Assembly (NCBI GenBank): GCA_020466095.1
Contig: CM035806.1
Location: 110,480,139 to 110,544,138, forward strand
Source of the DNA: Chlorops oryzae
Taxonomy: Eukaryota; Arthropoda; Insecta; Diptera; Chloropidae
Direction: 5' to 3'
DNA: 64,000 nt
Shown here: one piece after another, positions 21,886 to 31,630 of the stretch
Layout: every line of letters starts with the position of its first letter
Position numbering within the stretch: position 1 is the first letter of the stretch
Program-made: the position numbers and the translations under genes
The notes under the pieces: generated by a model
What the model was told of the DNA's origin: nothing
What the model saw: only the letters and a program-made list of their open reading frames with translations
The model's database searches: none

Positions 21886-22339
21886 TTGAATAAACGACAG
21901 TTGCACCACTGACAGGTATTTTCAAAGCTGCAACACTTTACATTTCATCACTGGGCGCCACCACAAAACATTGGTTAGACAACAAAAGAAGGAAAAAAAA
22001 CTTGGTCAGTGTTATAAGGAATTAGTAGCTCTATTTTTTCATTTTACTTAATATTAAAATAAAATGGGGAATTCAAATTTTTATGAACAAGAATTTCTTT
22101 AAAAAAACTTAGGTTGATTTGGAAATAATAATTTTGGCACGTGTTGAAAGGCTAAACACAACATATTCTCGGAGAGCGAATGGGGTGCCATGGACCAGCT
22201 TCAGAGCGATTTATGCTATAGGCTTTCTTTTCAAAGCATTTCCATTTCATTTATCTTATTCTTTCCAATTGAGAAATTATATTTTTTGGCTCATTAAAGC
22301 CGCTTGGGCATAGGAGATTGTCGCGCTGGTATCTCTCAT

Positions 22340-22740
22340 TCGTTCAGTTGCCGACAAATTTTTCGCGCAAGCAGTCGAAGCCAACAATCGGGAAAGTCGG
22401 AAAATCAGGAAAATCGAGAAAATCCGAATTGAAACGCAACAGTGTATAGTGAACAGTGCAGCGAACAAAATTCTATATACATATGTATAAAAATAGCAAA
22501 ACACGGAAAAATGCTGTGAAAATCAAAGAACGATATAAATTCTTTTTTGTATCAAAAAGTCCCTTTGCGCGCATAAATTTTTCTCTGTACACTGTGCAAA
22601 TGAGAAGTTGAAACTTTGGAAAACAAATTGCGTTAGTTACAAAATATTTTTCGTTTCCGCTCCCAGCAGCACCAAATAAAGTCTACAGTGAAAATTTTCC
22701 ATACAAAAACAAAAGAAAAAAAAAATTCACAAGGTTTCTT
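22340..22740 (+). promoter_or_regulatory. Putative initiator plus DPE core promoter and 5'UTR-like sequence
   Basis: TTCAGTTG at 22343-22350 matches the arthropod initiator TCAKTY with the A of +1 at 22346. At exactly +28 to +32 (22373-22377) AGTCG matches the DPE consensus RGWYV. There is no TATA box at -30. The downstream 390 bases are A-rich with GTGAACAGTGCAGCGAAC and similar phrases common in fly 5' leaders, and have no long ORF. If real, it starts a plus-strand host transcript whose coding exons lie outside or are not recognised here. The sequence match is direct; function is inference. Confidence 0.4.
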
Positions 22741-22931
22741 CGAAGATATTTTTAAATAAGGATGTCCACAAACGCTTGAACAAATCTATGAATCGGTTAA
22801 AACAACAACAAAAACATATTATCACAATATTTTTAAAACTTGCATTGTGTTCTTAGCCAAGCCACCGACACGAACTTTCTTGTCGATTTTAACCGATTAA
22901 TGGATCTGTTGAAGCGTTTGTGGCCAGCTTA

Positions 22932-23095
22932 AGCGCCAAATAAACATTCAGTCTGACTGATCAGTCACCCGTGTACATGTTGACGTACTCTTGCCCATAC
23001 ATTTAACATCATGTGTCGGTGTAGCTCACACATGCTCTTTTTCACCAACACAATTAAATGACTGATTCAGTCAGACTGAATGTTTATGTGGCCCT
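22932..23095. mobile_element. Palindromic MITE (CATTCAGTCTGACTGA family), copy 1
   Basis: Arms GCGCCAAATAAACATTCAGT and, inverted, ACTGAATGTTTATGTGGCC about 160 bp apart. TTA on both sides fits a Harbinger-type 3-bp duplication (left GCTTA, right TTTAG), but the match is short. A second copy is at 29823-29975. Confidence 0.75.
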
Positions 23096-23570
23096 TTAGA
23101 CAAAAAGCGAAGCAAACGAAGAGCAACAATTATCGCAGCGTCGTCTGCACAACGTCCAAATGTTTTATGCACTCACCGATTGAACATTTCAATTTACAAA
23201 TTTAATATTATACATGATCATTATGCAAAACGGGCTGCTGATAACAAATACAATATAATGTAGAAACTAATTTCCTATGTACTGACTTCCGGGATGAAGT
23301 TTCGAGCACATTATGTATTAGTTTACTTTACTTGTAGTTCACCGGTGAATTTGACTTGAAAATATATTGTACAAGATAAAAACGGATTGTACTATTTACC
23401 CACCCTCGAACTTGGGGAGACTTCACAACGTCACAGGAACAAGGGCCAAGAATATTCGCAGGGTATTCGCTGGTTATCGTCATGAAAAAAAATTCTTCCC
23501 CGGGATCATGCATTGGTTTTAGCAAAATTGCTTGAAATATATTTTTGTAATACTTATATTTTGACATGAG
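23096..23570. other. Non-coding, no gene recognised
   Basis: No domain-bearing ORF and no bordered repeat. Confidence 0.35.
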
Positions 23571-23572
23571 AG

Positions 23573-23741
23573 CAAGATAGCGCCATTTCGGGTACCGCTA
23601 TTTTGTAGCATTCGCATTGTTGTTGTTTCCCATGCTAAAGTTTAGTTGTGACGTTGAGCTTAACATGCAAATCAACAACAATGAAGCTCTCATTTTGTAT
23701 TTGTGACATCATCGATCTGAAGTGGCGCTATCTTGTTTTCT
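23573..23741. mobile_element. Small MITE-like inverted-repeat element
   Basis: AGCAAGATAGCGCCATTTC at 23573 and GAAGTGGCGCTATCTTGTT ending at 23741 are inverted copies of each other, about 170 bp apart, with a non-coding interior. A target-site duplication is not clear. Confidence 0.55.
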
Positions 23742-23997
23742 TGTATCATGATATTTTGAGCAATTTTCTATACATGGGTTTTTAAAGGACATTCTATCTT
23801 AAGAATTGTCTAAGATATGGTTTTTTTAAAATTTTCTCTAAAAAACTCTCTTTTTTAGGAATATTCAAGGACTATTAGAGATCGAGGCCAAAACTTTGCG
23901 CAAATTAAATGTTTTGCATTGACCTTGCTGAAAATGTACAATCCAAATAGTTGCCTAAGAATTTTGAATTGAATTTTGAGTTGACAAGTTTTACGAT

Positions 23998-24195
23998 GAT
24001 CCCTTATTTGTGGGCTTATTTGTGGGCGTGGCTCGAGGAGGACGGCGTCCATTTTTTTTGTAGATATGTCCCTTTTCGTAGTTTAACAGTACACCATTTG
24101 TTATATCAATGAAATGTGTTGGGTGGTTCGAAAGTTACAAGCATTTTGCTGAAACCACATTTAATTCATTTGTGGGCGTGGCAGTGGGCGGATGT
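23998..24195 (+). mobile_element. DINE family A, internal fragment
   Basis: Contains GGGCGTGGCTCGAGGAGGAC, then GGCAGTGGGCGGATGT, in the same order as full copies elsewhere, but both termini are missing. Flanked by unrelated sequence. Confidence 0.75.
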
Positions 24196-24563
24196 TTCCC
24201 GAAAAATGTTCCAAAAAATCTAGATATACCTAATACGCACTCGCGATTTAAAAAAAATTTTGCCTGCTATCACCCGATTTCTTAAAAAAAAATTTTCGCC
24301 TCCGTCAATAAAAATTTCTTCATTTGGTATTATATCTAGATTTTTTGAATATTTTTCGTCCTTATGGAACAAAATCTAAGGCCGCCTATGAGCACATGTT
24401 TAAATACGTAAACACCAATATTTTAAGGCTCCATGAAAAATAGGCGCAAGGCAAAAAAGCCTCAAAATTTTGTGTTGAAAGCAACAGCACCAATTTTAGG
24501 GCGATTTTTTTTTTTTTGGTCATTTTGCATTTTTCAAAATTTATGTTACATTTGGGGCCTTTT

Positions 24564-25206
24564 TATACCCAGCGTAAGCGGGGTATATTAGTTTTGTGAA
24601 AATCTTGTAACAGGGAGAATTAAGCTCCGGAGATATAGAAAAATAGATATCGAAATGATCAGGATCAAAAACTGAATCGATTTAGACATGTCCGTATGTC
24701 CGTCCGTCCGTGGTCGGATCTCCTCCGAAACTGCTGAACCAATGAAATCGAAATTTGGCATACATGTATATCGGGGTCCGAGTATATTCCTAAGTAAAAA
24801 TGGGATACATCCGCCCACTGCCACGCCCACAAATGAATTTATTGTGTTTTCAGTAAAATGCTTGTAACTTGCGAACCACTCAACACATTCCATTGATATT
24901 TGGTATACTGATAAACTACGAAAAGGGACATATTCTGGAAAAAAATGGACGCCGTCCTCCTCGAGCTACGCCCACAAATAGGCCCAAAAATTATGGCTTA
25001 TCGGAACTTGTGAAGTAAAAGGCGCAGAAGCTTCAAATTCGCAACATAGGTTGACCAAGCCAAATGAAAGCTGTAGGAACAAAAATTTATGTAGCCCGCC
25101 CACTACCACGCCCATAAATAGAGAAGCAAAACATAGTGCGCTAATAATGTCGGGACGCTGGGTATTTCAAAGTCGGGCTTGACCGACTTTAGCTTTCTTA
25201 CTTGTT
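24564..25206 (-). mobile_element. DINE family A copy (helentron-associated, non-autonomous)
   Basis: On the minus strand it runs from AACAAGTAAGAAAGCTAAAG with the hairpin AAAGTCGGTCAAGCCCGACT, then AATACCCAGCG, through one to two GGGCGTGGCAGTGGGCGG blocks and a (GGAC)n microsatellite near the other end, to CGCTTACGCTGGGTATA. Subterminal inverted repeats (TACCCAGCGT), a terminal hairpin and a GTCY microsatellite are hallmarks of DINE/INE-1 elements. Assigning it to that group is from memory of the family. Confidence 0.8.
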
Positions 25207-25369
25207 TCATTTTTTGATTTGGGGTAATTTTTCATAATTCAAAATTACCCCAAAATTTCGGCCTGTTTCATTTTCAGTTTGGGGCCATTTTGCATGGGGG
25301 CCATTTTTCAGGGAGCCCTCAAGGACTTTTCAAAATATCAACAAAACTTCAAAATCCCTTTTAAGGTGC

Positions 25370-25560
25370 CGTAGTCGGTAAGACTCTTATAAATTCCACG
25401 ATAAAAAAGCGAGCTCGGGGCGAGCTCGTTGCAAACGGTTCGAATTCTTATCGAATTTTCTCTTCGAATCGATTTCAAATCGAACGCAAAATACGATAAA
25501 AGCGCGATATCGCGAAAATTTCCATCCGCGAATTCGAATCGTCACAAATTAAAAATTTAC
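25370..25560 (-). repeat. Fragment related to the 60050-61087 element
   Basis: Reverse-complement similarity to 60660-61087: shared terminus TAAGACTCTTATAAATTCCA, then ACGATAAAAAAGCGAGCTCG, the CGAATTCTTATCG block and GCAAAATACGATAAAAGCGC. Only about one 130-bp unit is present here. Directly abuts the DINE A copy at 25651. Confidence 0.75.
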
Positions 25561-25650
25561 TCATTTCAAATAATCCAAATAGTATCATCTCGAAAAGAGT
25601 ATCTTGTTAAGTTGCCTAGATCAAAAAAATCTGTGTCAATTACAGTAACA

Positions 25651-26687
25651 AACAAGTAAGAAAGCTAAAGTCGGTCAAGCCCGACTTTGAAATACCCAGC
25701 GTCGCGACGTTATGAGCGCACTATGTTTTGCTTCTCTATTTGTGGGCGTGGCAGTGGGAGGGCCACATAAATTATTTCCCTACACTTTTCATTCGCCATG
25801 GTGAACCTATGTTGCGAATTTGAAGCTTCTACGCCTTTTACTTCGGAAGTTACGAAAAATCTTCATTTGTGGGCGTGGCAGTGGGCGAGCCACATAAAAT
25901 CTTTTCCTACACCTTTCTTTCGCCTTGGTGAACCTATGTTGCGAATTTGAAGATTCTACGCCTTTTACTTCGGAAGTTACGAAAATTCTCCATTTGTGGG
26001 CGTGGTAGTGGACGGGCTACAAAAATTTTTGTTCCTACACCTTTCACTTGCCTTGGTCAACCTATGTTACGAATTTGAAGCTTCTACGCCTTTTACCGCG
26101 GAAGTTAAAAAAAAATCTTCATTTGTGGGCGTGGCAGTGTGCGGGCCACATAAAACTTTTTCCTACACCTTTTATTCGCCTTGGTCAACCTATGTTGCGA
26201 ATTTGAAGCTTCTACGCCTTTTACTTCACAAGTTACGATAAGCCCTTATTTGTGGGCTTATTTGTGGGCGTGGCTCGAGGAGGACGGCGTCCATTTTTTT
26301 CCAGGATATGTCCTTTTTTGTAGTTTACCAATACACCAAATATCAATGGAATGTGTTGAGTGGTTCGCAAGTTACAAGCACTTTACTGAAAACACAATAA
26401 ATTCATTTGTGGGCGTGGCAGTGGGCGGATGTCTCCCATTTTTACTTAGGAATATACTCGGACCCCGATATACATGTATGCCAAATTTCGACTTCATTGG
26501 TTCAGCCATTTCGGAGGAGATCCGACCACGGACGGACGGACAGACGGACGGACAGACGGGCATGTCTAAATCGATTCAGTTTTTGATCCTGATCATTTCT
26601 ATTTATATATGTCTATATCTCCGGAGCTTTATTCTCCCTGTTACAAGATTCGCACAAAACTAATATACCCCGCTTACGATGGGTATA
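25651..26687 (+). mobile_element. DINE family A, long copy with internal tandem repeats
   Basis: Complete from AACAAGTAAGAAAGCTAAAG to CGCTTACGATGGGTATA. Four internal repeats of about 130 bp start at GTGGGCGTGGCAGTGGGCGG-like motifs (about 25740, 25872, 25995, 26127) and contain TTGCGAATTTGAAGCTTCTA. The GTCY-type microsatellite (GGACGGACAGACGGACGGAC) lies at about 26530. The apparent ORFs (for example 26181-26663) are chance frames through the repeat and recur in every copy. Confidence 0.88.
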
Positions 26688-26931
26688 AAAAGGAATAGAA
26701 TTTTTCGTGCAGGTAGACAGGTGACTTATGAACAAGATCCAAAGCATAACTAAAAATTCACTAACTGTGAGTTGTGACTCCTTTGTTGCGGAGGTGCGAT
26801 GGATCCTTTTTGATTAGCCAGACTACGTTCTTAAGCAGCGATCAACCTACATGTACATTGTACAAATATATTAAATAAAATAAAATAAAATAAAATAAAA
26901 TAAAATAAAAATATAAATAAAATAAAATATA
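26688..26931 (+). repeat. (AAAAT)n-type microsatellite, possible retroposon tail
   Basis: 26874-26931 is a run of TAAAA/AAATA pentamers. The preceding 180 bases (to GTACATTGTACAAATATATT) have no coding signal, but the arrangement of unique sequence followed by an A-rich pentamer tail would fit the 3' end of a non-LTR retrotransposon. That part is a guess. Confidence 0.6.
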
Positions 26932-27588
26932 TATATACATTTTTATGAGAACGGCACATAACGGCTATTGTTAAAATATTCATACATAAAAAACAAACAC
27001 TTTTACACCTCGTATACTCATATTTTTGGAGTGAATGATTAGCTCGTTATGATTATTTTTGAAAATTCGAAAATCTATTAAGGTAATGTCACCTATTGTG
27101 GACCCCCTTAACAAAAGTTGAAATAAAAATTTGGTGAAGAAGGTTAACCGTGCTCTTTATTTACCATTTGTTAGTCGATATTCCTAGGAAACCTTGCTTG
27201 GTATTAGGTAGATCTTGAAAATTTTGTTTTTTAAAAAAGATACTTGATTTTGAAAAAAGGAATAGAATTTTTGGAGAAAATAAGTGCAACCTTGAGTGGA
27301 CCATCCGAGGAAAATTTCAAAAAAACGTTCGAAAGTTCAAAAAAAAGCACAAAACTACAAATGCTATTTAAAAATCTCCAAAAAATTTAATGAAGCTCAT
27401 AAATCTAGTTTACAACGATCCAAAGTCTATTTGTAGCAGTGTCGGCCAAATTTCGATTTTCCAAGCACATGTGCTTGAGAGACTGAATTCTGCCGACGCA
27501 GTTGTCGCACACGCATAGCGTATACCGATTCGTGCGAGAGCCGGTCGGCTGCGTTCGTGTGAGTAAAAAACAAACTTCGTCAATGGAA
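26932..27588. other. Non-coding, no gene recognised
   Basis: Short overlapping ORFs on both strands (27405-27699) show no domain. No borders found. Confidence 0.35.
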
Positions 27589-28104
27589 ATCACTGTCGTT
27601 TCCACTTGCGGACTGTGCATTAACTACTCAGCTGATTTCGTCGGAAGCTGTTGTAAAAAAAGTGAAAAATACCCCTTTCTTATATTTTGCTACATATAAA
27701 CGATATATGGATATATAATATTACAATCTTCATTTGATTTCAATGTGTAAAATAGCTTAAATATTTTTACTTATTCCTTGGACTTTCCATTTTCGATTTG
27801 ATTTTTATTTCAGCGGTTCTTTTGATTTGACAGAACGGTTGTTATTTTACGTACTTTTCTATTCAGCGGTGCAATTTTTCGTAACATTTGCAAGCAAGTC
27901 CAAATGCAACCATGCTGTTTTATCTGCGTTAAATTTTAATGCATGCATTATTGAGGTAGTAACTTGACATTTTTGTATGGGTAATCACATTTTTAATAAT
28001 GCGTTAACGACTTAATGCAGGTAATTGAGTTAATGCACATGTGGAAACATGCTATATATGCGTTAACTTTAATGCATATAGTTAATGCACTATGTGGAAA
28101 CATG
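27589..28104. mobile_element. TA-target MITE (GCATGTTTCCACATAGTGCA family), copy 1
   Basis: Closely similar to 28401-28910 (shared CAGCTGATTTCGTCGGAAGC, CATTATTGAG and the right end GCACTATGTGGAAACATGC). The left terminus is missing. A second, partly duplicated end occurs at about 28030-28055. It abuts the hAT coding remnant. Confidence 0.75.
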
Positions 28105-28106
28105 CT

Positions 28107-29525
28107 ATAACACTCCTCACATATTTCAATACACTTTTTCAATCGGATCGACCTCTTCTATACAAAGTAAAGCCTTCTGTCGAAAAAATTTTGAAAAAAT
28201 TTATGTCAAATTTTATAAGCATACGATTTTTAAAAGGCTTCGATTTATGGCAAATAAATCATGAAAACGAAAAAACTTTTCTTGACATAAACAACGTTTA
28301 TATTGGAGTCAAGGCCCATGAACTGCTTATGAAGCAAATGATTGAGATTCAAATTGAGATTTTAAAAAACTGTCAGAGCTTTTACATTGAGACTGTAATA
28401 GCATAGTTCCACATAGTGCATTAACTATATGCATTAAAGCTAACGCATATAGTTAATCACTGTCGTTTCTACTTGCGTGCATTAACTAATCAGCTGATTT
28501 CGTCGGAAGCTGCTGTAAAAAAGTTAAAAATTGCCCTCTCTTAAATTTTGCTAGATATAAACGATATTTGTTTATTTTACATTCTTCATTTGATTTCAAT
28601 GTGTAAAATAGCTTAAATATTTTTACTTACGCCTTGGACTTTCCATTTTCAAATTGATTTTTATTTCAGCGGTTCTTTTAATTTGACAGAACGGGTGGTA
28701 TTTTACGCACTTTTCCATTGAGGGTTGAAATTTTTCGTACTTTTTTCAAACAAGTCGAAATGCAACCATGCTTTTTTATCTGCGTTAAATTTTAATGCAT
28801 GCATTATTGAGTTGATTAACTTGACATTTTTGTATGTGTAATCACAGTTTTAATCGTGCGTTAACGAGTTAATGCAGGTAATTGAGTTAATGCACTATGT
28901 GGAAACATGCTATAACTCAAATTAAAAAGCGATTTGATTTTTCCGACCCTATCAACAAATTTTTGAAAATTCTGGACCCTTTTTTTGCACAGTCATATGA
29001 AATGCAGTCATTAGTTATTTTAAAGGAAAGATTTCCATTTTGACCGTAAATTTACAAGATTTGGATAATGAATGGCGGAGTCATGCTTTGTTAGACCATA
29101 CAAAACTACAGGTTGATCCGTCAAGTAATATTGAAATTTATTGGCAAAAAGTTTGCGATTTAAAAAATAATGCAGGAAACCTGTTTTCTCCAAACCTTAA
29201 AAAGGTATTAAACTTGTTGCTTACTATACCATTCTCAAATGCTTCTGTTGAAAGGGTGTTTAGCAACGTAAAAATGGTTAAAAATGATAAAAGAAATCGA
29301 CTCAACACAGACACACTTCGGGCAATTTTGCACGTTAAACAAGGAATTCACCAAATGGATATGAAAAATTTGAACCTACTGAAGAAGTGTTTAATAAAAG
29401 TTAGATTTTTTAAGGTTAAAATTAGAAACTGGGCAGCGGAAACGATCAGCTTGAATCTGATTATTCAAGGGGAACGAATTCCGGGGAAATTTACTTTTCT
29501 CGAGAGTAAACTTCATCTTTTTTAA
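28107..29525 (+). pseudogene. hAT transposase remnant split by a MITE
   Basis: Three coding pieces in order. 28107-28398 carries an alpha-helical hAT core segment (FMSNFISIRFLKGFDLWQIN, LKNCQSFYIETV). 28913-29043 continues as ITQIKKRFDFSDP and FLKILDPFFAQ and ends in a TGA. 29044-29525 carries the C-terminal dimerisation domain: IPFSNASVERVFSNVKMVKN then RNRLNTDTLRAILHV. The MITE at 28401-28910 lies between the first two pieces, and removing it brings the frame back together at a TA. In hAT transposases this C-terminal region pairs monomers and completes the catalytic core with the last acidic residue. The N-terminal BED finger and first catalytic residues are absent, so the gene is dead. Confidence 0.82.
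28401..28910. mobile_element. TA-target MITE, copy 2, inside hAT coding sequence
   Basis: 510 bp with inverted ends GCATAGTTCCACATAGTGCA and complement of GCATGTTTCCACATAGTGCA, flanked by TA at 28399-28400 and 28911-28912. It interrupts the hAT frame, so it is younger than the hAT element. Confidence 0.88.
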
Positions 29526-29822
29526 ATATGTGGGAAGAAAATTGATAATGAATGGATATTTGACCCATACTCATAATTTTCATTACCCTATCTATTTAAA
29601 AAAGGAGAATTTTAGTCAGGGCGTGCAACCGGAACCGTAACCGTAACCGATTTTAACCAGTTTATTTTCCTAACCAAAATAAAACCGAAACCCATATTTT
29701 GTTTTTTTGGAAACCGGTTCCTGAACCAAAACCGAAACACCGAAACCGGTTCGAAACGGTTTCTGAAACAATTTCCAACATCTTCCCCAAAATTTCATTT
29801 ATTTTATGGTCCCTCATTAATG

Positions 29823-29975
29823 CGCCACATGAACATTCAGTCTGACTGATAAGTCACCCGTGTGCGTGTTTATGTACTCTTGCCTATACATTTCCCTTCA
29901 TGTGTCGGTGTGCCGCACACGTGCTTTTTTCACAAAAACAATTCACTGACTCATTCAGTCAATGTTTATGTGACT
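29823..29975. mobile_element. CATTCAGTCTGACTGA-family MITE, copy 2
   Basis: Second copy of the element at 22932-23095, with GCGCCACATGAACATTCAGT at the left and CATTCAGTCAATGTTTATGTG at the right, bounded by TTAAT-like sequence. Nested within the 29617-30906 hAT element. Confidence 0.7.
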
Positions 29976-30261
29976 CTTAATCAATTACATACTATGTTAA
30001 CATGACCACTTGATACGTATTTACTCGACACGTTTGAGACAATCTGTATTTTTTTGCCACCAGTAAAAATCGTTTAGGCAAACAGAGACAGATAGACTTA
30101 AGTGTGTCGGGTAAACACGTATCTAGCGGGTCGTGAAAACATGGTATATGACGATTAAAAAAAAAAATAGCCACATCTTACACCATGTCCTAACTTCAAC
30201 CAAAGATGCACCTTTTGGAAGCTTTTAGATTTTCGGCACAAACATAATAAATAAGGTTTAA

Positions 30262-30546
30262 ACGCATTTACACGTTAAGACATATCGATAATGAAAAACA
30301 TATTTTGCAGGCCAGGCGCGAGGGTCAGATTTCTGAAACATGTTTCGAAATTATCTCATTTGAATACATGGGAAAGAAAGAGAAGCATTGATTGAAGTAT
30401 GAAGAATATTGTTCCGGAACAGTTAACAAACACCGTCTCTTTTCTTCTTACGTCTTTCTTTACTTACTTAATTTTCTCAAAACATTTGTTCGTGAGTCTG
30501 ACTCTAGAATATTGAAATTTCTTAATGTGTAAATGCGTGTTGACAA
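30262..30546. mobile_element. Inverted-repeat element (GTTAAGACATATCGATA family)
   Basis: CGCATTTACACGTTAAGACA at the left and TTCTTAATGTGTAAATGCG at the right form short inverted ends. The left-end phrase GACATATCGATAA(T/C)GAAA recurs at about 56045 in another inverted-repeat region. Nested in the hAT element. Confidence 0.5.
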
Positions 30547-30914
30547 CGCCAAATTTAGTTTTGTGCTGTGAATATCAATTGTCTATAAAGCGAACCCGAC
30601 ACGGTACTGAATTGCTTACTGAATCCTGAAAGGTTAAGGTGCGTTTGAAGTCTATATTTCGTAGTCAAGATTTTTTTTTTTACTGCAACGATAGTTGGAA
30701 TTTTAACAATTTTAGGGTTTGCTTTGCAAGAGATTAATATCTTGAATTTGTTCCGCGATTCTTAAAATCTTTGAAAAACCGTAACCGGAACGAAATGATA
30801 CCGAAACCGAAATAGTTTTTTTCAGAACGAAACCGTAATCGAAACCATAATCATTTCATAACCAAAACCATAACCCGAACGTTATTTGTTTCGTTTGCAC
30901 GCCCTGATTTTAGT

Positions 30915-31304
30915 GTCGAGAAATGTAAATTCCCCTGGAATTCGTTCCCCGGAATTATTCAGAATTGGGCTATATTTCTTGCATTCCTCCTTGTTTTTCT
31001 TTATGCCTTTTCACTGACTTTTTATGTTGCTCGTTAAACCGAGTGCAGAAAAATTTTTTTCCCATATTGCTCGTTTTATAAAGTGCTCAATAGAAAGATT
31101 TTGAATGCTTGTTAAATGCGAACCTCGCTAAAGCGAATGCTCGTTATATAATTTCTTAATAAAATTATACTCAAAACTAGTCTTTCAGTCAAGTCTTTAT
31201 GACTAAAAAAAAATTCATATTGTATAACAATAACGTTAGTTTTTGTGATTTTTCTTTTTCAAACAAAAAAATATTATATATAGATTGTTTTTGTTACATC
31301 TAAT
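30915..31304. other. Non-coding, no gene recognised
   Basis: AT-rich flank of the ISL2EU element. Phrases such as TTGCTCGTTTTATAAAG and ATGCTCGTTATATAA repeat loosely. No ORF. Confidence 0.4.
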
Positions 31305-31630
31305 AGGGTACTGGACTATATCAAAAAAAAACATTTTTTTTTTTACTTACGTATAAAATCTGAATTTCTTAATCGAATTCATTTATCAGACAATAAAAAT
31401 TTCAATTTATTTATTTAAAAATCGAAGAGAAAGAAACAAGTTTTTTCAAACTTTTATACTTTAACTAAAACGTTTTTGATTGGCTGAACTTAAAATGACG
31501 TCACATGTGTATAAACATTGCCAGCTGCAGCTTTGTTACCAGCTGTTTATTTTCTGTCAAAGTGTTCTCTTAGAAAAAGCTGTATGCAATTTTCATTTTA
31601 ATAATTGCTTAAATATAAATTGAAAAGATA

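Larger units (their letters stand above)
29617..30906. mobile_element. Non-coding hAT element, 1290 bp, 8-bp TSD ATTTTAGT
   Basis: Ends CAGGGCGTGCAACCGG and GTTTGCACGCCCTG. Perfect 8-bp duplications ATTTTAGT at 29609-29616 and 30907-30914. Both subterminal regions are filled with AACCGTAACCG and AACCGAAACC motifs, probable transposase-binding repeats. The interior lacks coding sequence and contains two palindromic MITEs. Just outside the duplications, GGGGAACGAATTCC(G)GGGGAA-type motifs at 29475 and 30935 are inverted, suggesting it landed inside another inverted-repeat element. Confidence 0.93.

Noticed and set aside
24660..24720. CRISPR-like short spaced repeats (GTCCGTCTGTCC)
   Set aside because: These are simple GTCY microsatellites inside DINE elements, without spacers.
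26181..26663. 160-codon ORF with a secretion-like start, recurring at 46006-46500
   Set aside because: It is a frame through the DINE A repeat and its GTCY microsatellite. It recurs in several copies only because the copies are alike, and it reads through non-coding tandem repeats and the terminus.
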